A stretch of DNA of 64,000 nt from Sycon ciliatum (GCF_964019385.1 NC_088655.1:23367576-23431575), one strand, 5' to 3'; shown: positions 34,105-47,075, counted from the first letter of the stretch. The notes: generated by a model not told the origin, from the sequence alone. Numbers and translations are program-made.

Positions 34105-34408
34105 GTGAGCGCCTTTAAAGCCATGGCCTTATATTCGAAACACCGCTGCTTTCCTAGATATTTGAGATGCAAAATGACTCACCCACTACGCCATGCCGTT
34201 AAAGTCAAAGTCCACACAGAAATTTCAATCTAAATCTACTTGTTCACCCTTCCTGCTGGGCTGTAAGTTTGTTAGCATAGCGCTTATTCCTTCATTTTTG
34301 CAAGACATACTTCAAATGTCATCTCATTTATGAAGCCCATGGTTTTATAACTGAGACTGGCTTTACAATCGAATATACCGCCATGGCTTTAAAGGTGCGG
34401 ACATACGG
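34105..34408. mobile_element. CCGTATGTCCG MITE, copy 2 (inverted)
   Basis: The segment is the reverse complement of the MITE at 20,220-20,543, from GCGCCTTTAAAGCCATGGCC to AAAGGTGCGGACATACGG plus TA. About 10 bp are missing at the left terminus. Confidence 0.8.
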
Positions 34409-34500
34409 TAATTGAATGAATCAGGTGCAAGCGAGAGGTGAAAATCGAAGTCCAGAAATACACCGAAAATTTCTTATTTTACAGTGCTTCGGCACATATT

Positions 34501-34538
34501 AGCGCATGTGCTTATGTCCGGACATAAGCACATGCGCT
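34501..34538. repeat. 38-bp perfect palindrome
   Basis: AGCGCATGTGCTTATGTCC is followed directly by its exact reverse complement with no spacer. Related CACATGCGCTTATA sequence recurs at about 34,693-34,706. Confidence 0.9.
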
Positions 34539-35372
34539 TATACCGTGTGCACTATTGGTAAAGCACTCGGGAGCTGAACATACTGCTGAGCATGATACAC
34601 CGTTGTTTAGGACACAGAGAAACCGTTAGGTGCTTCTACCCGAACATGTTCACACAGCAAAAAATTCTATTTGTAACAATTGTCACTTATACGCACATGC
34701 GCTTATATGTGGGGAAGTAGGGTATGCTGTTTGGTATGTGCGTGCGCTTGTGTCCATGTGCGTGTGAAACATCTTTTTTTTCTAATTTTGTGTGTGACTT
34801 TGACGAAAGCCGGTTGAAAGTGTAAAAGAAACGCATAGGCATGCTTTTTAAGAGAGCCTGTCGAGAGCATGCCAATTTCAAGGTTCCCTTCAGAATATTT
34901 TCCGAGGGCTCTGCACAGTCAATCTACACCCCAAAGGAAACTTACCAGCAAATTTTGGGCGAAATTGGGGAGATCGACTTGCGCAAATTTTCTGGTTCTC
35001 TCAGACATGCTCTCTTAAGGGCTTTCCAGAACGTGATGCGCAAACTAACCCTTGGTGGATGATGCCGGCAGAAATTTATTGCAGAATTTGCTAAGTTTTC
35101 TGGTATTCTTCATGCATGTTTGGTACGTGGATAAAGAAATGGAGCACAAGTCACCGCTATAAGGTTTTTATCGTTCTGCTCATTTCACTCATTCTCGAGC
35201 AGAATCTACCAATTTTCCGAGCCATATCCACCAAGTCCTGGCGTGAGCAGTTGTATTCGTTGCTAGGCATGAGCTGGGTACTAGTATACAGATTCCTCGA
35301 GTCCAGCGTTTACCGTTTGTTCATAACTGACAGATCCTGTTCGCATTATCTTCATTGTGTGTGACTCTGCAG

Positions 35373-35657
35373 TTCCGCCCACTGCCACAATCTCAGCCGC
35401 TCCTAGTACTATAACGCCAGCACAATATAGTGACATAACTTTGACTTGCAATGTGGCAGGAGACATGCCTCCAACTTTGACATATTCCTGGTCGAGCGCA
35501 CTAACACTCCCAGCCGTTACAAATACCCCAACTCTATCATTGATGAATTTGGCCTACACAGGAGCGGATGCAGCATACACCTGTACAGTAACCAATGGTC
35601 TGATTGTAGACGCGACAAAACGAGTCGCTACAGCTACCTACACGATCAGGGTACAAG
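35373..35657 (+). CDS. Ig-like domain exon (Ig-7, module A copy 2)
   Basis: The exon encodes 95 residues: PPTATISAAP, C in ITLTCNVAG, W in YSWSSAL, C in AAYTCTVTNG, ending YTIRVQ. It is the same length as Ig-4 and clearly its paralogue, with the acceptor context GTGACTCTGCAG matching GTGACTCTGTAG. The donor is GTGAGA at 35,658. Phase 1 on both sides. It opens the second six-domain module. Confidence 0.88.
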
Positions 35658-38138
35658 GTGAGAGAACTCTTACTTACTTTGTCATGCACACTTTCAACTG
35701 GGCAATTCTTAGGCAGGGACAATTGCTGGAGAAGTGCAGTTGATAAAAATGGGAGACAGAACTATTATCACCAGAAAAATATATTTCTTGTAGAACCTCT
35801 AGGAATGACTCAACAAACCTGCCTAGTTCTTACTTGAGAATATGTGATTATTCAGCTCTCCAAACTGCGTTTTTGGATGTTCAGAGAGTGGTCATTATTA
35901 AAGGGGAAGTCCGGTGAATTTTTTTAATTTCAGGGTCCGTAGAGTTCGGGGCGCTGAGTCGAATGGTTTTTGTCCGAGGAGGTTGCGGTCTACGGTTCGT
36001 GGGTACGCCCGATCGAACATGTGCAAATTTGAGCGCCCATCACCCAGATCCAGGTGATGACGTCACAGCGTGCAGCTAGGTGGCCACACCATCTATTTGT
36101 GCACAAAATGGCCAATTCGGAGAGCGCGTTGGATTCAGAAACCGTTTGTTGCAGCTTCTTCGGACCAAGAGCAGTCGACTCAGCGTTACAAACACTACGT
36201 ACCCTGTGATTCTCAGCTCGGCAAACCGTGAGATCCCGTACTTTTTTTCCGTTTCCACGCTGGCCTCTTGTAGACTCCACTCTAGCCCTGCGCTGCTTGC
36301 ATGCTACAATGTAGCTGTAGTCAACAGACTCATCACACACGGAACATGACTACTCCCGCACTGCCGCGCTGGGGTAGTTCTACAAGACTCGAGTCACAAG
36401 ACTCAAGAGACTAGTCAAGACATGGACTCGTCATGTCCAGTGTACTACTCTCGTATCAGTCGTATTTACACTCATGTAGTCAGGGAACGTGCGTTTCTCC
36501 TTGCCGGTGCCGGTGGTTGTGCTTTTAGAAAGACAATTTTAGTTCTGCGCATGGAATATTCCAGCCTCATTTATGCCACAACGATGAGTCCACAACCTTG
36601 ACAAGTAACAAAACAGCGAAGAGCTCCTGGACCTAAACCTTTCAGATCCTGTATTGTTGCGAGCCTTGAATCGAAGAGTCGTGCCCGTGGTTCAAAGAGC
36701 CTGCACTGTTCTCCAATGAGCAGTCCGAAATATGCCAAAATCACATCAAACTATCACCATGTGGCAGGCCACTGGAGTCCAAGTTACATCTTCGGGGTCG
36801 CTTGCACCACCTACTATCTGTCGCCAAATTATTTGAAATAGCACTGACACTATTGCTTTCACGCACTGCTTTTGACTCCTTTTGACCTAGCTGCACGCTA
36901 TGACGTTGCAGAGGGTGTGGCGCGGCCGCATCACGTCATGGCGGAGCCCCGAAACTCAGTTTTTCAAACGGAAATATTTCAAGAACGCTTTGGAGACACG
37001 TGGGACCAACACCATTCGACTCAGTGCCCGAAACTCTGCGGACCCTGAAATTAAAAAATTTCACCGGACTTCTTCCCCCTTTAATTAATTCTAAGTTACT
37101 TGCGTGCAGTCAGGTTGGCGGGCTGTTTATCAGTATTCCAATTTGCACCCGAACTACAGAGTTTGCACTCTGCCTCTGGGTGCATGGATTGTAAGTTCGT
37201 TGGAACTCTCTTCCTATAGGTGCGCTGCATGTACTAAGGTTACTATCAGCAATTGGAGGTATGCATCTCAGATGGCCGTCACCTTTTTGCGGGGCAACTT
37301 ACCCCATACTTGGCAGGTACAACCCGTTATAGTACATTTCTGAGTATGACCTCACAAAGTTCATGACCTTTTATGCAGAGTTGGTATCAAGATGTGTACG
37401 GTTGTAGTGGACTTGCCCCGCAAAACCTAATGGCGGGAAATTGATGCATACGTCCCATTGCAGAAGTGTGCTGGGCGTCTTGGCCAGTCTTAGTTTCTGT
37501 GCAGGCTTGCATTGCGCTGCTGGCACCTGAACTTCAGGTACTTTCTCTCCTGCTATGCCACCGCCATCATGCAAGTAATGTTCCTGCTAGATCGTTCAGT
37601 GTTTGTCAATGTCGGCAAGTGGCAGAGTTGTGTCCGCTAACAGTACCGGCGCTTAGCACCTTGCGTACCTGCACCACATCTCAACTAGGTCACCTAGCAT
37701 GTACCTAGTAGCAGGGTTGGAATGTGATTGCCCAGTGTGTCATCAATTCTAGGAACTGGCCCCTGGCCGGTGAGAAGGCATCCTTGCCTGTAAATCTGAT
37801 GAAGTAAAATAAAACAACAACAACAACAACCATGCTGCATCCGCTGTGATAGCTGGCGGCCACGGAGGCTTACTCCACCCAAGACAATTACTAATGCAGT
37901 ACTATGGTGGGGTGTATAGCTGAGAAGAGACTAGACTGTGTGTAACAGTGGGCTATTCGAGGGCACAGATCATGCAATGTAGCCGTGCAGTGCTATCTGT
38001 GCAGTGTCGTGTATTTGGTGGCCCGGAAGAATCACAAACCGTCTTGCTGTCACTGCCTTGTCATGCCATTGATGGCATTGTATAACCGGTGTGCTCTGTT
38101 TTGTTCCTGCCTTTGTGCATATTTACTACCTTGTGAAG
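35658..38138 (+). other. Intron Ig-7 to EGF-Ca-2
   Basis: The main content is a TTAA element of 1.18 kb (35,902-37,080). A (CAA)n stretch after GATGAAGTAAAATAAAA near 37,796-37,832 may be the 3' tail of a non-LTR retroelement. Otherwise no gene is seen. Confidence 0.6.
35902..37080. mobile_element. TTAA-flanked element (AGGGGAAGTCCGG type)
   Basis: The left end AGGGGAAGTCCGGTGAATTT, then TTTTAATTTCAGGGTCCG, is mirrored at the right by CGGACCCTGAAATTAAAAAA, then TTTCACCGGACTTCTTCCCCCT. TTAA flanks both sides (35,898-35,901; 37,081-37,084). TTAA duplication is known for piggyBac and Kolobok; the terminus differs from the CCCTTT group. No transposase is present in the 1.18-kb interior. Confidence 0.8.
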
Positions 38139-38285
38139 ATGTGAACGAGTGCATGCTACCATCTACTGACCCGAATGTTCACACTTGCAATGACAACGCA
38201 ACATGTACTAACACTAACGGCGCACACACCTGTGCATGCAACGCAGGCTACACGGGCACTGGCGTCGGCGCAACTGGCTGCACAA
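38139..38285 (+). CDS. Calcium-binding EGF-like exon (EGF-Ca-2)
   Basis: The exon encodes 49 residues: DVNEC (D completed across the junction), HTC, ATC, HTC, CAC and TGC supply six cysteines. It is almost identical to EGF-Ca-1, differing mainly in the loop after DVNEC and near the C-terminus. The acceptor is TGTGAAG ending at 38,138 and the donor is GTAAGT at 38,286, both phase 1. The first 40-50 intron bases on both sides are also conserved with copy 1. Confidence 0.88.
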
Positions 38286-39473
38286 GTAAGTAGTAACGCC
38301 CTACTCGTATCTGGTAACAGACGGTTCGCACACACACACGCACGCACGCACAAATACGCACACCGGCACACACACACGTGCGTGCGCACGGGCACACATG
38401 AACCAGGTCATATGTGGGCCAGCACCAGCTAAAACATGTGTTAGAGTGAACATTTTCAATTTTTGTTTTCTTCCAGATAATATTTTTTGGGGACCTAACG
38501 TGACCTCTTGAAGGTGGTACGGGGCACCAAAGTAGTCTAAAAGTGCCCCAAACACCGCATTCAAAATAGAAAATTGCAGTTTTTGCACAGTCTGATACAC
38601 AGACAAACTTAGTGGATTTTGTGGAGGAGCACAATACAAAGGAACTAAAGATGATGACACAGACTTGAGCATGTCAACGACATCAGTTCTAAGTCATGGA
38701 CCAAGTTCTTTCTGGAACGCACCACGATGATCTGGGCGGCGTTGCACTTGCATACTCTTTCGATTCTGGCAGTGACACTTTTGATCGTCGCCTGCGCCTC
38801 CGAGACTGCGTCGGACGACTCATGAGAGCTGAACGGCACGTAACGTCGTAAGGCAGTTCGTCGCCTAATGTATTCGCCAACAACTTGTGCCTCTTCCCGA
38901 CTCGGGACGACAGGGGCGATTCAGCTTCGCTGTCGACATCAACATCGCTGAGATTCCAACAAATATTAATTGTCATGGTCACTCTGCAGACCGGCCGCCA
39001 CGGACTTGCTGACAAATGACCAAACTCGCGCCATGCACAGCGATCGTCTGGCCCTGCAAGCTGCTCTAGTGTCACTAGATACGAACATTGTCAATCTTTG
39101 CTCGCCAGCTACTTGAACTAGACCGCCAAGCAAGTGTTTGAACAACATTTGAGAAGATATGAATGAAGCGCAGCGTGAATGTGCTCAACAGAACATTTTC
39201 ATTCCGTTGTTTCTCAACTTTTTTTTACGAAACCCCAAAGACATGTTTAAGCTGATCTCGGCCCATGTAACTTTGGCTACATGGGCAGTTGCATCGGCGT
39301 AGACGGCTGGACCAGAAAGCAGCAATGCCCTATTGAAAACCATTCCACTCCACATCATTAATTCTTTCAAGCAGTCATGCTAACATTGTGCCCAATGGTG
39401 GCCTGAACTAGCTTATATTGAAAAATACGCAAGTTAATATGCAGTTGGTTAGAATCAGTGGAACTGCCCTGAA

Positions 39474-39552
39474 GAAGGACAATCCTTCGGTGGCCAATCC
39501 AATTAAAATAAAGAAGGACAATCCTTCGGTGCGCAATCCAATTAATATAACA
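39474..39552. repeat. Two tandem hairpin units
   Basis: GAAGGACAATCCTTCGGT followed by CAATCCAATTAA occurs twice, about 38 bp apart. Each unit contains a GAAGGA-CAA-TCCTTC hairpin, a design seen at the ends of some Penelope-like and LINE elements; the assignment is tentative. Confidence 0.5.
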
Positions 39553-39820
39553 AAATGAGTACAACTAAAGCCCCACACCTTGCAAAACCTTTAACAGCTA
39601 CTGGATGATGGCATACCGAGGTGGAACGCCATTGGTTTATACATCATAGATTTGCTGGAGTTAGGTGTCAAGTCATTGAATGTAACCCTGCCAAAATGCT
39701 ACTTTAGAAACCCGCAACGTGTATTTAAAAACAAAAATGGTGTCACCATTTATTGCAAGTGGTATAGTTATTGATATGAATGTTCAAAATCAGCTAAACA
39801 ACAACTAGTTAATGCAACCA

Positions 39821-40427
39821 CAGTCGTGGCAAGCGAAATCAGACGCTTGCCAAAGTCGCCATAGGGGACTTTGCCCGCACCTTTGAACCTTTCTTGTGAA
39901 CCTTGACTGCGATGAGTACTAGTTCTGTGATGTTCGGAAGGACATATTGGATCGCTTGTAATTTTCGTATTTTGTGCACTATTGCTATGCACTTCACGGG
40001 TGTGATATTTATTTTGAGATGCAAGTACGATACGGTGCTCGTTATGCGTGTTTGTCTGATACCGCGATATAAATTAGTTGCATACTATACCTTACTAAAG
40101 TTACTATAAGTCACTCACTTGGTTCCTTGCATTCTCGCTCTCCGCAGCAACTCCCCTGCGTTCTATGTTTTTTCTACGTTGCACACTGACCGTCTCTCTG
40201 ACGGGGTTTGCTGTCACCCTAACGCTGGGTGCAAGCACCCTCCGACAGACTAAACCAATTCGCTTCATCTCCAGAATAGTCTGTGGTCTACCCAACGTTG
40301 ATCCGTTGCGGGACCTCAAATAGCCGCAATAGTCATGAGACAGATACAAGTTGTATGTAACACATGTACCACATTTGAAAGGCTGTAGTCCCTTATGCTA
40401 AGTGCTGGATTTCGCTTGCCAAGACTG
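39821..40427. mobile_element. MITE (CAGTCGTGGCAAGCGAAATC family), copy 1
   Basis: The left end CAGTCGTGGCAAGCGAAATC and right end GGATTTCGCTTGCCAAGACTG are inverted repeats. The right flank is TA; the left flank is CA, presumably a mutated TA. It is 607 bp, non-coding, and homologous to 54,484-54,996. Confidence 0.7.
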
Positions 40428-41011
40428 TATATTGGCATCACAAGGCACTCACAAATACACCACTTTCAATAAGTCATTGTTTAGCCATTCATTTGTTTTA
40501 ACACGCATACGGTCCACTGCATAACATGGGATTAGCCGATAATTGAGGGTACTGGATGTACAAACCCATGACACAGTGCGTACTCTCTCACTCATGCTCC
40601 GCTCATGCTTTAGGGCCCCGGCTATTATAGAGTGCCGCAATCTCTTGGCTTGAGAATTTCACCGGGTCAAGCTTGACTGACATTGGATAATAGAAATCAG
40701 CCAATGGTGTGAAGGGAGGCTTGTAGTGCCGTTGTTAACGTTCCCTTACCATGTCCGTTTGGATTGTGGCATGGATGGTGGCTGCCCAACTTATGGACAA
40801 GTGGTCTGGTCATGGGTATTTGACTAGAAATGAACCTGTCTCGTTCTCATTCCAGTGGTCCCCTGGTGTAGGTGGATTGCCTTGATATAATCATGTTAAT
40901 GTACCGCTACGGAGCCATCCTAGTGGAAGAGCTCCCATTCATTGGCCTGTTAAAAGGTAGTAGCTACTAGCATGATATTCTACTGTGTTGCTTTGTCTGT
41001 TTCTGCCTTAG

Positions 41012-41110
41012 CTGTTTGCTTCGATAACGGTTGTCTAAATTCGGGTAGTTGTGTTGCCCCGGATGTATGCTTCTGTCACAACCGCTACTCCGGAAAAATC
41101 TGCGAGAACT
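41012..41110 (+). CDS. EGF-like exon (EGF-2)
   Basis: The 99-bp exon encodes 33 residues, VCFDNGCLNSGSC then VCFCHNRYSGKICEN, with six cysteines in EGF spacing. It differs from EGF-1 at about three residues. The acceptor is CTGCCTTAG ending at 41,011 and the donor is GTAAGT at 41,111. Both sides are phase 1. About 50 bases of downstream intron (GCTGTAACATGACTTGTTAT) are conserved with copy 1. Confidence 0.88.
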
Positions 41111-41728
<618 letters not shown>

Positions 41729-41895
41729 TGTACCCCGCTGTAACCAGTGAGGGATGTGCATCAGGTGCTAGTTCCGCGCTAACAGCTGAAATGAATTTTC
41801 CTCTAGTTGGTTCACCTACTGTAGACCCTGGTTATTGTGCTTACCTGTGCTACGGGAAAAATATGATATATTCCGCAATCAACAACGACGCAAAG
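41729..41895 (+). CDS. WSC domain exon, first half (WSC-5a)
   Basis: The exon encodes YPAVTSEGC through [11 protein letters not shown] to NNDAK, the N-terminal half of a WSC domain and paralogue of WSC-4a. The acceptor is ATTTCAAG ending at 41,728 (phase 1) and the donor is GTATGG at 41,896 (phase 0). The acceptor changes from the CTTAG of copy 1 to CAAG, yet the upstream sequence (GTGCTTCATAT) is still alignable. Confidence 0.85.
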
Positions 41896-43360
41896 GTATG
41901 GTCTATGCCGGCACCATTTTGATGACCATGCACTGCACGACATCCATGTGTGTGTGTGGGGGGGGGGGGGGGGGATTGTGTGAATGAGATTAGAGCTGTA
42001 CAAGAGCTAGTTCACCTTGCGTGCGATTTGGGTCAACTTGTGCAGACGGCAATGGGTAGCAGTTGGTTCTTACCTGGCACTAGTATTTCGGATCTGTTTG
42101 AGATGGTACATCACAAACAAAATGAAACTGTACGAATTGAACTCAGCATTGTGCACGGGCGGTATTTTTGTTGCTTACTTGGTGATTGCCTCAAATTGAT
42201 TTTGATGTAATTGGTTGACATGGAAATGAAGAGATCTCCATTTACTCACCTAATGCAGATTTCTGAAAGTCATTAATATTATTTGGCTTGACTGCTGTTT
42301 GTTTCCTGTTACGTCGCATTCCCTGTTGTCTGGGGATTGTGTAATCAGATTGTCGCCTGTGTTTTCCAAAATTCCAACCACCGTCATTTCCAAATTCTTT
42401 AACCCCTTTAGCGCGAGCGTCGTACTAGTACGACGCACATGAGTTGCATGCCCCACGGCCGTCGTACTAGTACGACGCGCGCTGTACACTGTGCAGTGAA
42501 CCTGCATCTCATAGTCGTGGGGTCCGTGTTGAGTCCATAGTGACTTGTTCAAACTATCGTAACTCACTCAATACTTGGTCGATTCTCACAATCGAAACAT
42601 GTATCTGCAAGAGAAAACTCTCAGCTGGCGATAGAAACAATCGCCGAAGCAATGCGACCACCGGTTGTTGAGATATGCGACTCGACACGGCAAATTTCAA
42701 CTCGATTTTTTTGCGCAGTCTGCAGAACGCGTATTTTCCATCATGGATCATTTGTGCGCTACCTGCTGCCATGGAAACAAGATTCAAATGATGGTAGTGG
42801 ATCCCGTGAGTCCTCACAAAAAATTTGAGCTTGATACGAGCAAGGAGACCGAAATGGCAGCTGAATATTTGAGCTTGGTTAGTCTTGGCCGTGCTCAAGT
42901 CTGTCGAGCGCGTGGATGAAGTTTGCCAGACTGTAGCACGGGGTTTTGGTTTCGCTCCGAGCTAGGTTTGACACCAGTTTGTCACTCGTCTCAAGACCTT
43001 TCCAGGAAGCTCAAGATCGTGGAATTCGTCCAAGGGAAGGTAAAGTTATCGATCCTTGAGCAGCTAGTACTTTCATGGGAATATGCGACTTTTACAGGTG
43101 TTGTCGCGTGGGGCGCGCTCAGGTAGCGTCGTGCTAAAGAGGTTAAGCACAGATATATTTTAGCTGGCCACGGCCCATAAAGAATACATTTTTGCCTTTG
43201 TCTGCGTATCTGCCTCTTTGTTTGCCTGTCAGTGGGTCTCTGTGTGTCTGTCTGTGCCCCCCCCCCCTCCCTCGTAACTCTACATCTCGCTCTTCTTCAG
43301 GTTTAGGCATTTCGAGACTAATTTGCTGTAATCACGTTTGCTTGTGTTCTTGCATTATAG
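41896..43360 (+). other. Intron within WSC-5
   Basis: The phase-0 intron starts with 60 bases conserved with WSC-4, then a 17-G run (41,958-41,974), and contains a TTAA element (42,403-43,142). The last 60 bases again match the paralogous intron. Confidence 0.75.
42403..43142. mobile_element. Non-autonomous TTAA element with two palindromes
   Basis: TTAA (42,399-42,402) then CCCCTTTAGCGCGAGCGTCG at the left; the right end reads, in reverse, CCTCTTTAGCACGACGCTAC before TTAA (43,143-43,146). A perfect 20-bp palindrome GCGTCGTACTAGTACGACGC (42,417-42,436) recurs as an 18-bp core at 42,460-42,477. The inner phrase TTTCCAGGAAGC is shared with the elements near 50,230 and 60,490. It has no transposase. 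Confidence 0.85.
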
Positions 43361-43508
43361 ACAAACTGCTATTGTGGCAGCACCATGGGCTTCGCTGGGA
43401 TGGTAACACCTACTACGTGCGGAGGAAAATGCAACGGATATGGAACACGGACCGAAGAATACTATTGTGGTACTGCTACCGATTATGCGGTATACTCATT
43501 GAATCCAC
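43361..43508 (+). CDS. WSC domain exon, second half (WSC-5b)
   Basis: The exon encodes TNCYCGSTMGF, TCGGKCNGYGT and YYCGTATDYAVYSLNP. The acceptor is GCATTATAG ending at 43,360 (phase 0) and the donor is GTAAGA at 43,509 (phase 1). It is one codon shorter than WSC-4b, with several substitutions, but keeps all cysteines. Confidence 0.85.
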
Positions 43509-45399
43509 GTAAGAGCACTTGTGCGAACTCAATTGAAAATGTTGCCGTGTTTAAATCCTTTTCGCTTTGCTGAAATATCTAAAACCGCTGGGCAGTTGAG
43601 CGTCCGGGCATAGGCTGCTTCTGAAACTGGCTCCACAGACACAGGTTGAGGGTAAACGAGCCGACCGCTAGCCATAGCGCAATGCCAAACCATCACGGAA
43701 CTCGCTTTTGGACAGCACAAATCCACGACGAGATAGAGGACGACATGTAAGCCAGCTGTAGGTGCCAGGTTCCCTTGCCAACTGGATAGTGTGCTGTATC
43801 ACAATTCCCTGCGTCCAAGCCCTCGTCTCCTTTAGACAATTTCTGCAATATTGGGCTTCATGGAAAGCTCGTCGCAAGAGAAACACTCTAGGCCAACATT
43901 TGCTACCAAGAGAGTCAAAACACCATAAAAGTCTGTAAATAGGTACAATCAACGTCGCTAATAAAGACTGTGGATATATCGGCAATTCGTGAACAACGAA
44001 AGAATTTTCATGCCCAGAGCAAAGTCCCATCTAACTGGATAAGTTTGACTTCGGATATAACGACTATCTGAGTAACGACATTTCGCGAATAGCGACATGA
44101 TGTTAAGGAGGCTCCCACCTAAAGAAGTAAAAATAAAAGGTCCATGGACACCCTGTTTTTTATGCATAGAATGGTGGAGTGATGTCTCTTCTTCAATTTG
44201 GTATAGTTTTTAGGTAGGGTCACCAGGCATATAAGAGGTATTCTGGTGTATTTAGTGAGTGTACAATTTCTTGATTTTCGGTAAAAAATGGTAAAAAAAG
44301 TTGGTTTTTGACCCAAAGAAGCCTCCTGGAAGGAGGATACTAAGCATTTTCTTCATCATATGTTTAAGAACCACATTTGGAGGTATCTTGGCTACACAAG
44401 ATAGACTGCGTCTTGGTTTTGCCCTTGGCGAGCCACTTTTTCGAAATTACGGGTACCGAAATTTCCATCGGGTGCTGAATTGTGAAATGGTTCAGCCTGC
44501 AACATTTTGTCCATGGACATATTGATTTTTGTGGCTTTCTGTGATCCTTGAGCCCCAAGGAAACCGATAATGGACAGTTTTGATGGTGTCACCAGGCACT
44601 TTAGGCCCCTACCAAACAATATAGGTATCAAAATATGGTATTTTTAGGCCAATTCTGAAAATAGCATTTTTAGAAAATCTGACCATTCTTGCCTTCTTGA
44701 CTAAATATCACTACCAATGACATGGTAGTATGGTAATATTATTTTAGAAGAAGTTATTTTCATGCTGCAACCTCCTTTGGACATACCAGACATTCTGTGC
44801 TTTGAAAGGTACATGTATAATTACATGTACATGTATGTCTTGTAGCCTTCAGTCCTAGCACATTGATATACGAGTAGTGTACATGTACATGTAAGGCAGC
44901 GAGGTTTCATAACAACCTCGACCATGAAACTGGCACATGAATAATGTGAAAGCAGGCATTCAAAATAAGGCACACTAAACACTCACACGCGTGCGCACGC
45001 ACATAAACACCCACCCACATGCACGCACTCTCATGCACGCATCATTGTAACACTACTAGTCCATAGTAGGACTTAGTGTAAATAAAAGCCTGAAGACCAG
45101 CCACTGCACTGGGCGTGCATTTGCTGGTTGTCACTTGCGTTGATAGCAGCAGACTCCAGAAAAACATCGCATGAAGGGCAATATGCATCTACACACGCTG
45201 GCGTGCACATATACGATATACATGTAATGTACTGTCATGCTCTCTCGGCAATTCTTTTTGTGTCTCAAATACGGTTCACAAATGCGCATTCACATGCAAC
45301 TCCTGTACTGTAAAGCCATTACCACACTGTCCTTGCGGACATCAGAGAGGCATACAGAACCAGCACCGTGAGCCCCCCCCCCCCCCTTCCACACCTAGC

Positions 45400-45825
45400 T
45401 TTGCACACGCGCGCACACATGCACGTGCATACACACATACATGTACACAGACATTTGCATGCACATGCACACAGTGCACTCGTGGGGACATGTGCATAAC
45501 CCAGATCAACATTGCGTGCGAACCCACACATGCGGGCACGAGCACACGCGCACACACACACACACGTGCGTACACACACACTCGTACACCTGGCCAACGC
45601 TGAAGCGAGGATAGCGAACAAACTACGTTAGACATAGCAACTTGTGCTCGGATTACACCTTTCAACAGCTTGCACACACACACGCGCATGTGCGCGCGTA
45701 CACACACACACTCGTGCGCGCGCGCGCGCGCGAGTACACACACACATGCGTGCGTACACACACACACATGCGCGCGTACACACACACACATGCGCGCGTA
45801 CACACACACACACAAACGCATGTAC
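45400..45825. repeat. Alternating CA/CG purine-pyrimidine region
   Basis: Two blocks (45,403-45,590 and 45,672-45,825) of CA, TG and CG dinucleotides, including an uninterrupted run of CG around 45,716-45,732, are separated by about 80 bp. Long ORFs of alternating Cys/Val or His/Thr on both strands are artefacts of this composition. Confidence 0.9.
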
Positions 45826-46829
45826 TTGCGCATAGAAAAGGATTCAAAATAATCAACCACAGGCATTTACCCAATACACACCTGAGTGTGCACATCTTAG
45901 TTGTGGCATCCCCATTTTTACAAAAGCAGGATTTAGAAGTTCGTCCCTGGTTCAGAACACAAGCTTCTGGCCAGCGTTTTCCTTACACCATCAGTGCAGT
46001 ACAGTGGTTGACACGAACCTCATTCCTACAGGGACAGTAGCCCAAGTAAGTTCAGCAGCTCTGAGATGCGTCGTCCACTGAGCTCAGGATACTCTAGGAT
46101 CCAGAGAAACAGTTTCAAACGGCACTCGTGCGACTGGAGCTGCAAGTGGGTCCACTTACCAGCGAGTGGGCAGCCACTTCACGCTCCACAGGTAGTCCAT
46201 GCTAAATTCCAGTGCCAGTACTAGTATCACTACGTTCGACATCGATGTCTTCACTGACTTCAGCCTGCTTTTCTCACCCTTCTTCGTCAGTAATTTATTA
46301 TTTTTATTATTTTGTTCTTCGTGGCCACATCGTACCGCTTCAACAAAGCTTTCACAAAAAATCAAGCAGCGTAGGAACTGCCTTTGTTTAGCATTAGCCA
46401 TGGCCAGTGATTCTTTCCAGCGTAGAAACAGCCACGGCTACAGAAACACTGCAACGAGTAGAACTATATCCTGGAACAACTGCGAGCACAGAGAAATCAA
46501 AAAACTTCTTTCTGAACAACAGCTTGTTTCCGCATGGAACACAACATTTTTCGAATCTCGCGGCAAAAAACAGATTTCGGAGGTGCCCTTTTTACACTGC
46601 GCTGCGCAACTGTTCGGAGCCTCCTTAAGTGCCCCGAGGTCAAAATTGACTGCTCGTGTAACGACTTTCTGGGCTTGTGACAGCTATTTCAAGTACCTGC
46701 CATGCAGAACTACCAGAACCCATGGCGATGGATAAAGGCAGACATGCATGATTGTACAGTAAACATCATACACAAAAGTGGTGTACTCGATATCAGCACG
46801 AAAAGGTGCACGTGTCAGCAATACAATAA

Positions 46830-47075
46830 AGCAGCGCAGCAGCATACACCACGGGTCAGCAGCATGTACGACGCAGAGACACAAGCGCAGCAGCATGGTA
46901 CGACAAAGAGACACAAGCGCAGCAGCATGTACGACAAAGAGACACAAGCGCAGCAGCAGGTACGACAAAGAGACACAAGCGCAGCAGCATGTACGACAAA
47001 GAGACACAAACGCAGCAGCATGTACGACAAAGAGACACAAGCGCAGCAGCATGTACAACAAAGATCTACACGCGC
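46830..47075 (-). repeat. 31-bp minisatellite, locus 1
   Basis: Units of exactly 31 bp (AGCAGCATGTACGACAAAGA, then GACACAAGCGC) repeat about seven times; unit starts at 46,921, 46,952, 46,983, 47,014 and 47,045 are clear. The opposite strand matches the loci at 49.4 and 57.6 kb. Confidence 0.9.

Larger units (their letters stand above)
38286..41011 (+). other. Intron EGF-Ca-2 to EGF-2
   Basis: This begins with a CA/CG-rich stretch (38,329-38,398), then holds a doubled hairpin repeat (39,474-39,552) and a TA/CA-flanked MITE (39,821-40,427). The last 250 bp match the paralogous intron before EGF-1 but lack the 2.85-kb transposon. The frame at 38,689-39,075 on the minus strand shows no known domain. 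Confidence 0.6.

Noticed and set aside
38689-39075. Acidic/basic 128-codon minus-strand frame
   Set aside because: No match to a known domain and no support from the paralogous intron.
45342-45895. Cys/Val-rich and His/Thr-rich frames on both strands
   Set aside because: They come from alternating CA/CG simple sequence with no conserved domain.
46199-46735. 178-codon plus-strand frame in the intron before Ig-8
   Set aside because: No recognisable domain or splice pattern; it lies between repeats and includes a hydrophobic low-complexity stretch. A decayed transposon fragment is possible but unsupported.
46830-47075. Regularly spaced direct repeats suggestive of a CRISPR array
   Set aside because: The 31-bp units are contiguous with no unique spacers, the genome is eukaryotic, and the same units occur as a dispersed minisatellite.
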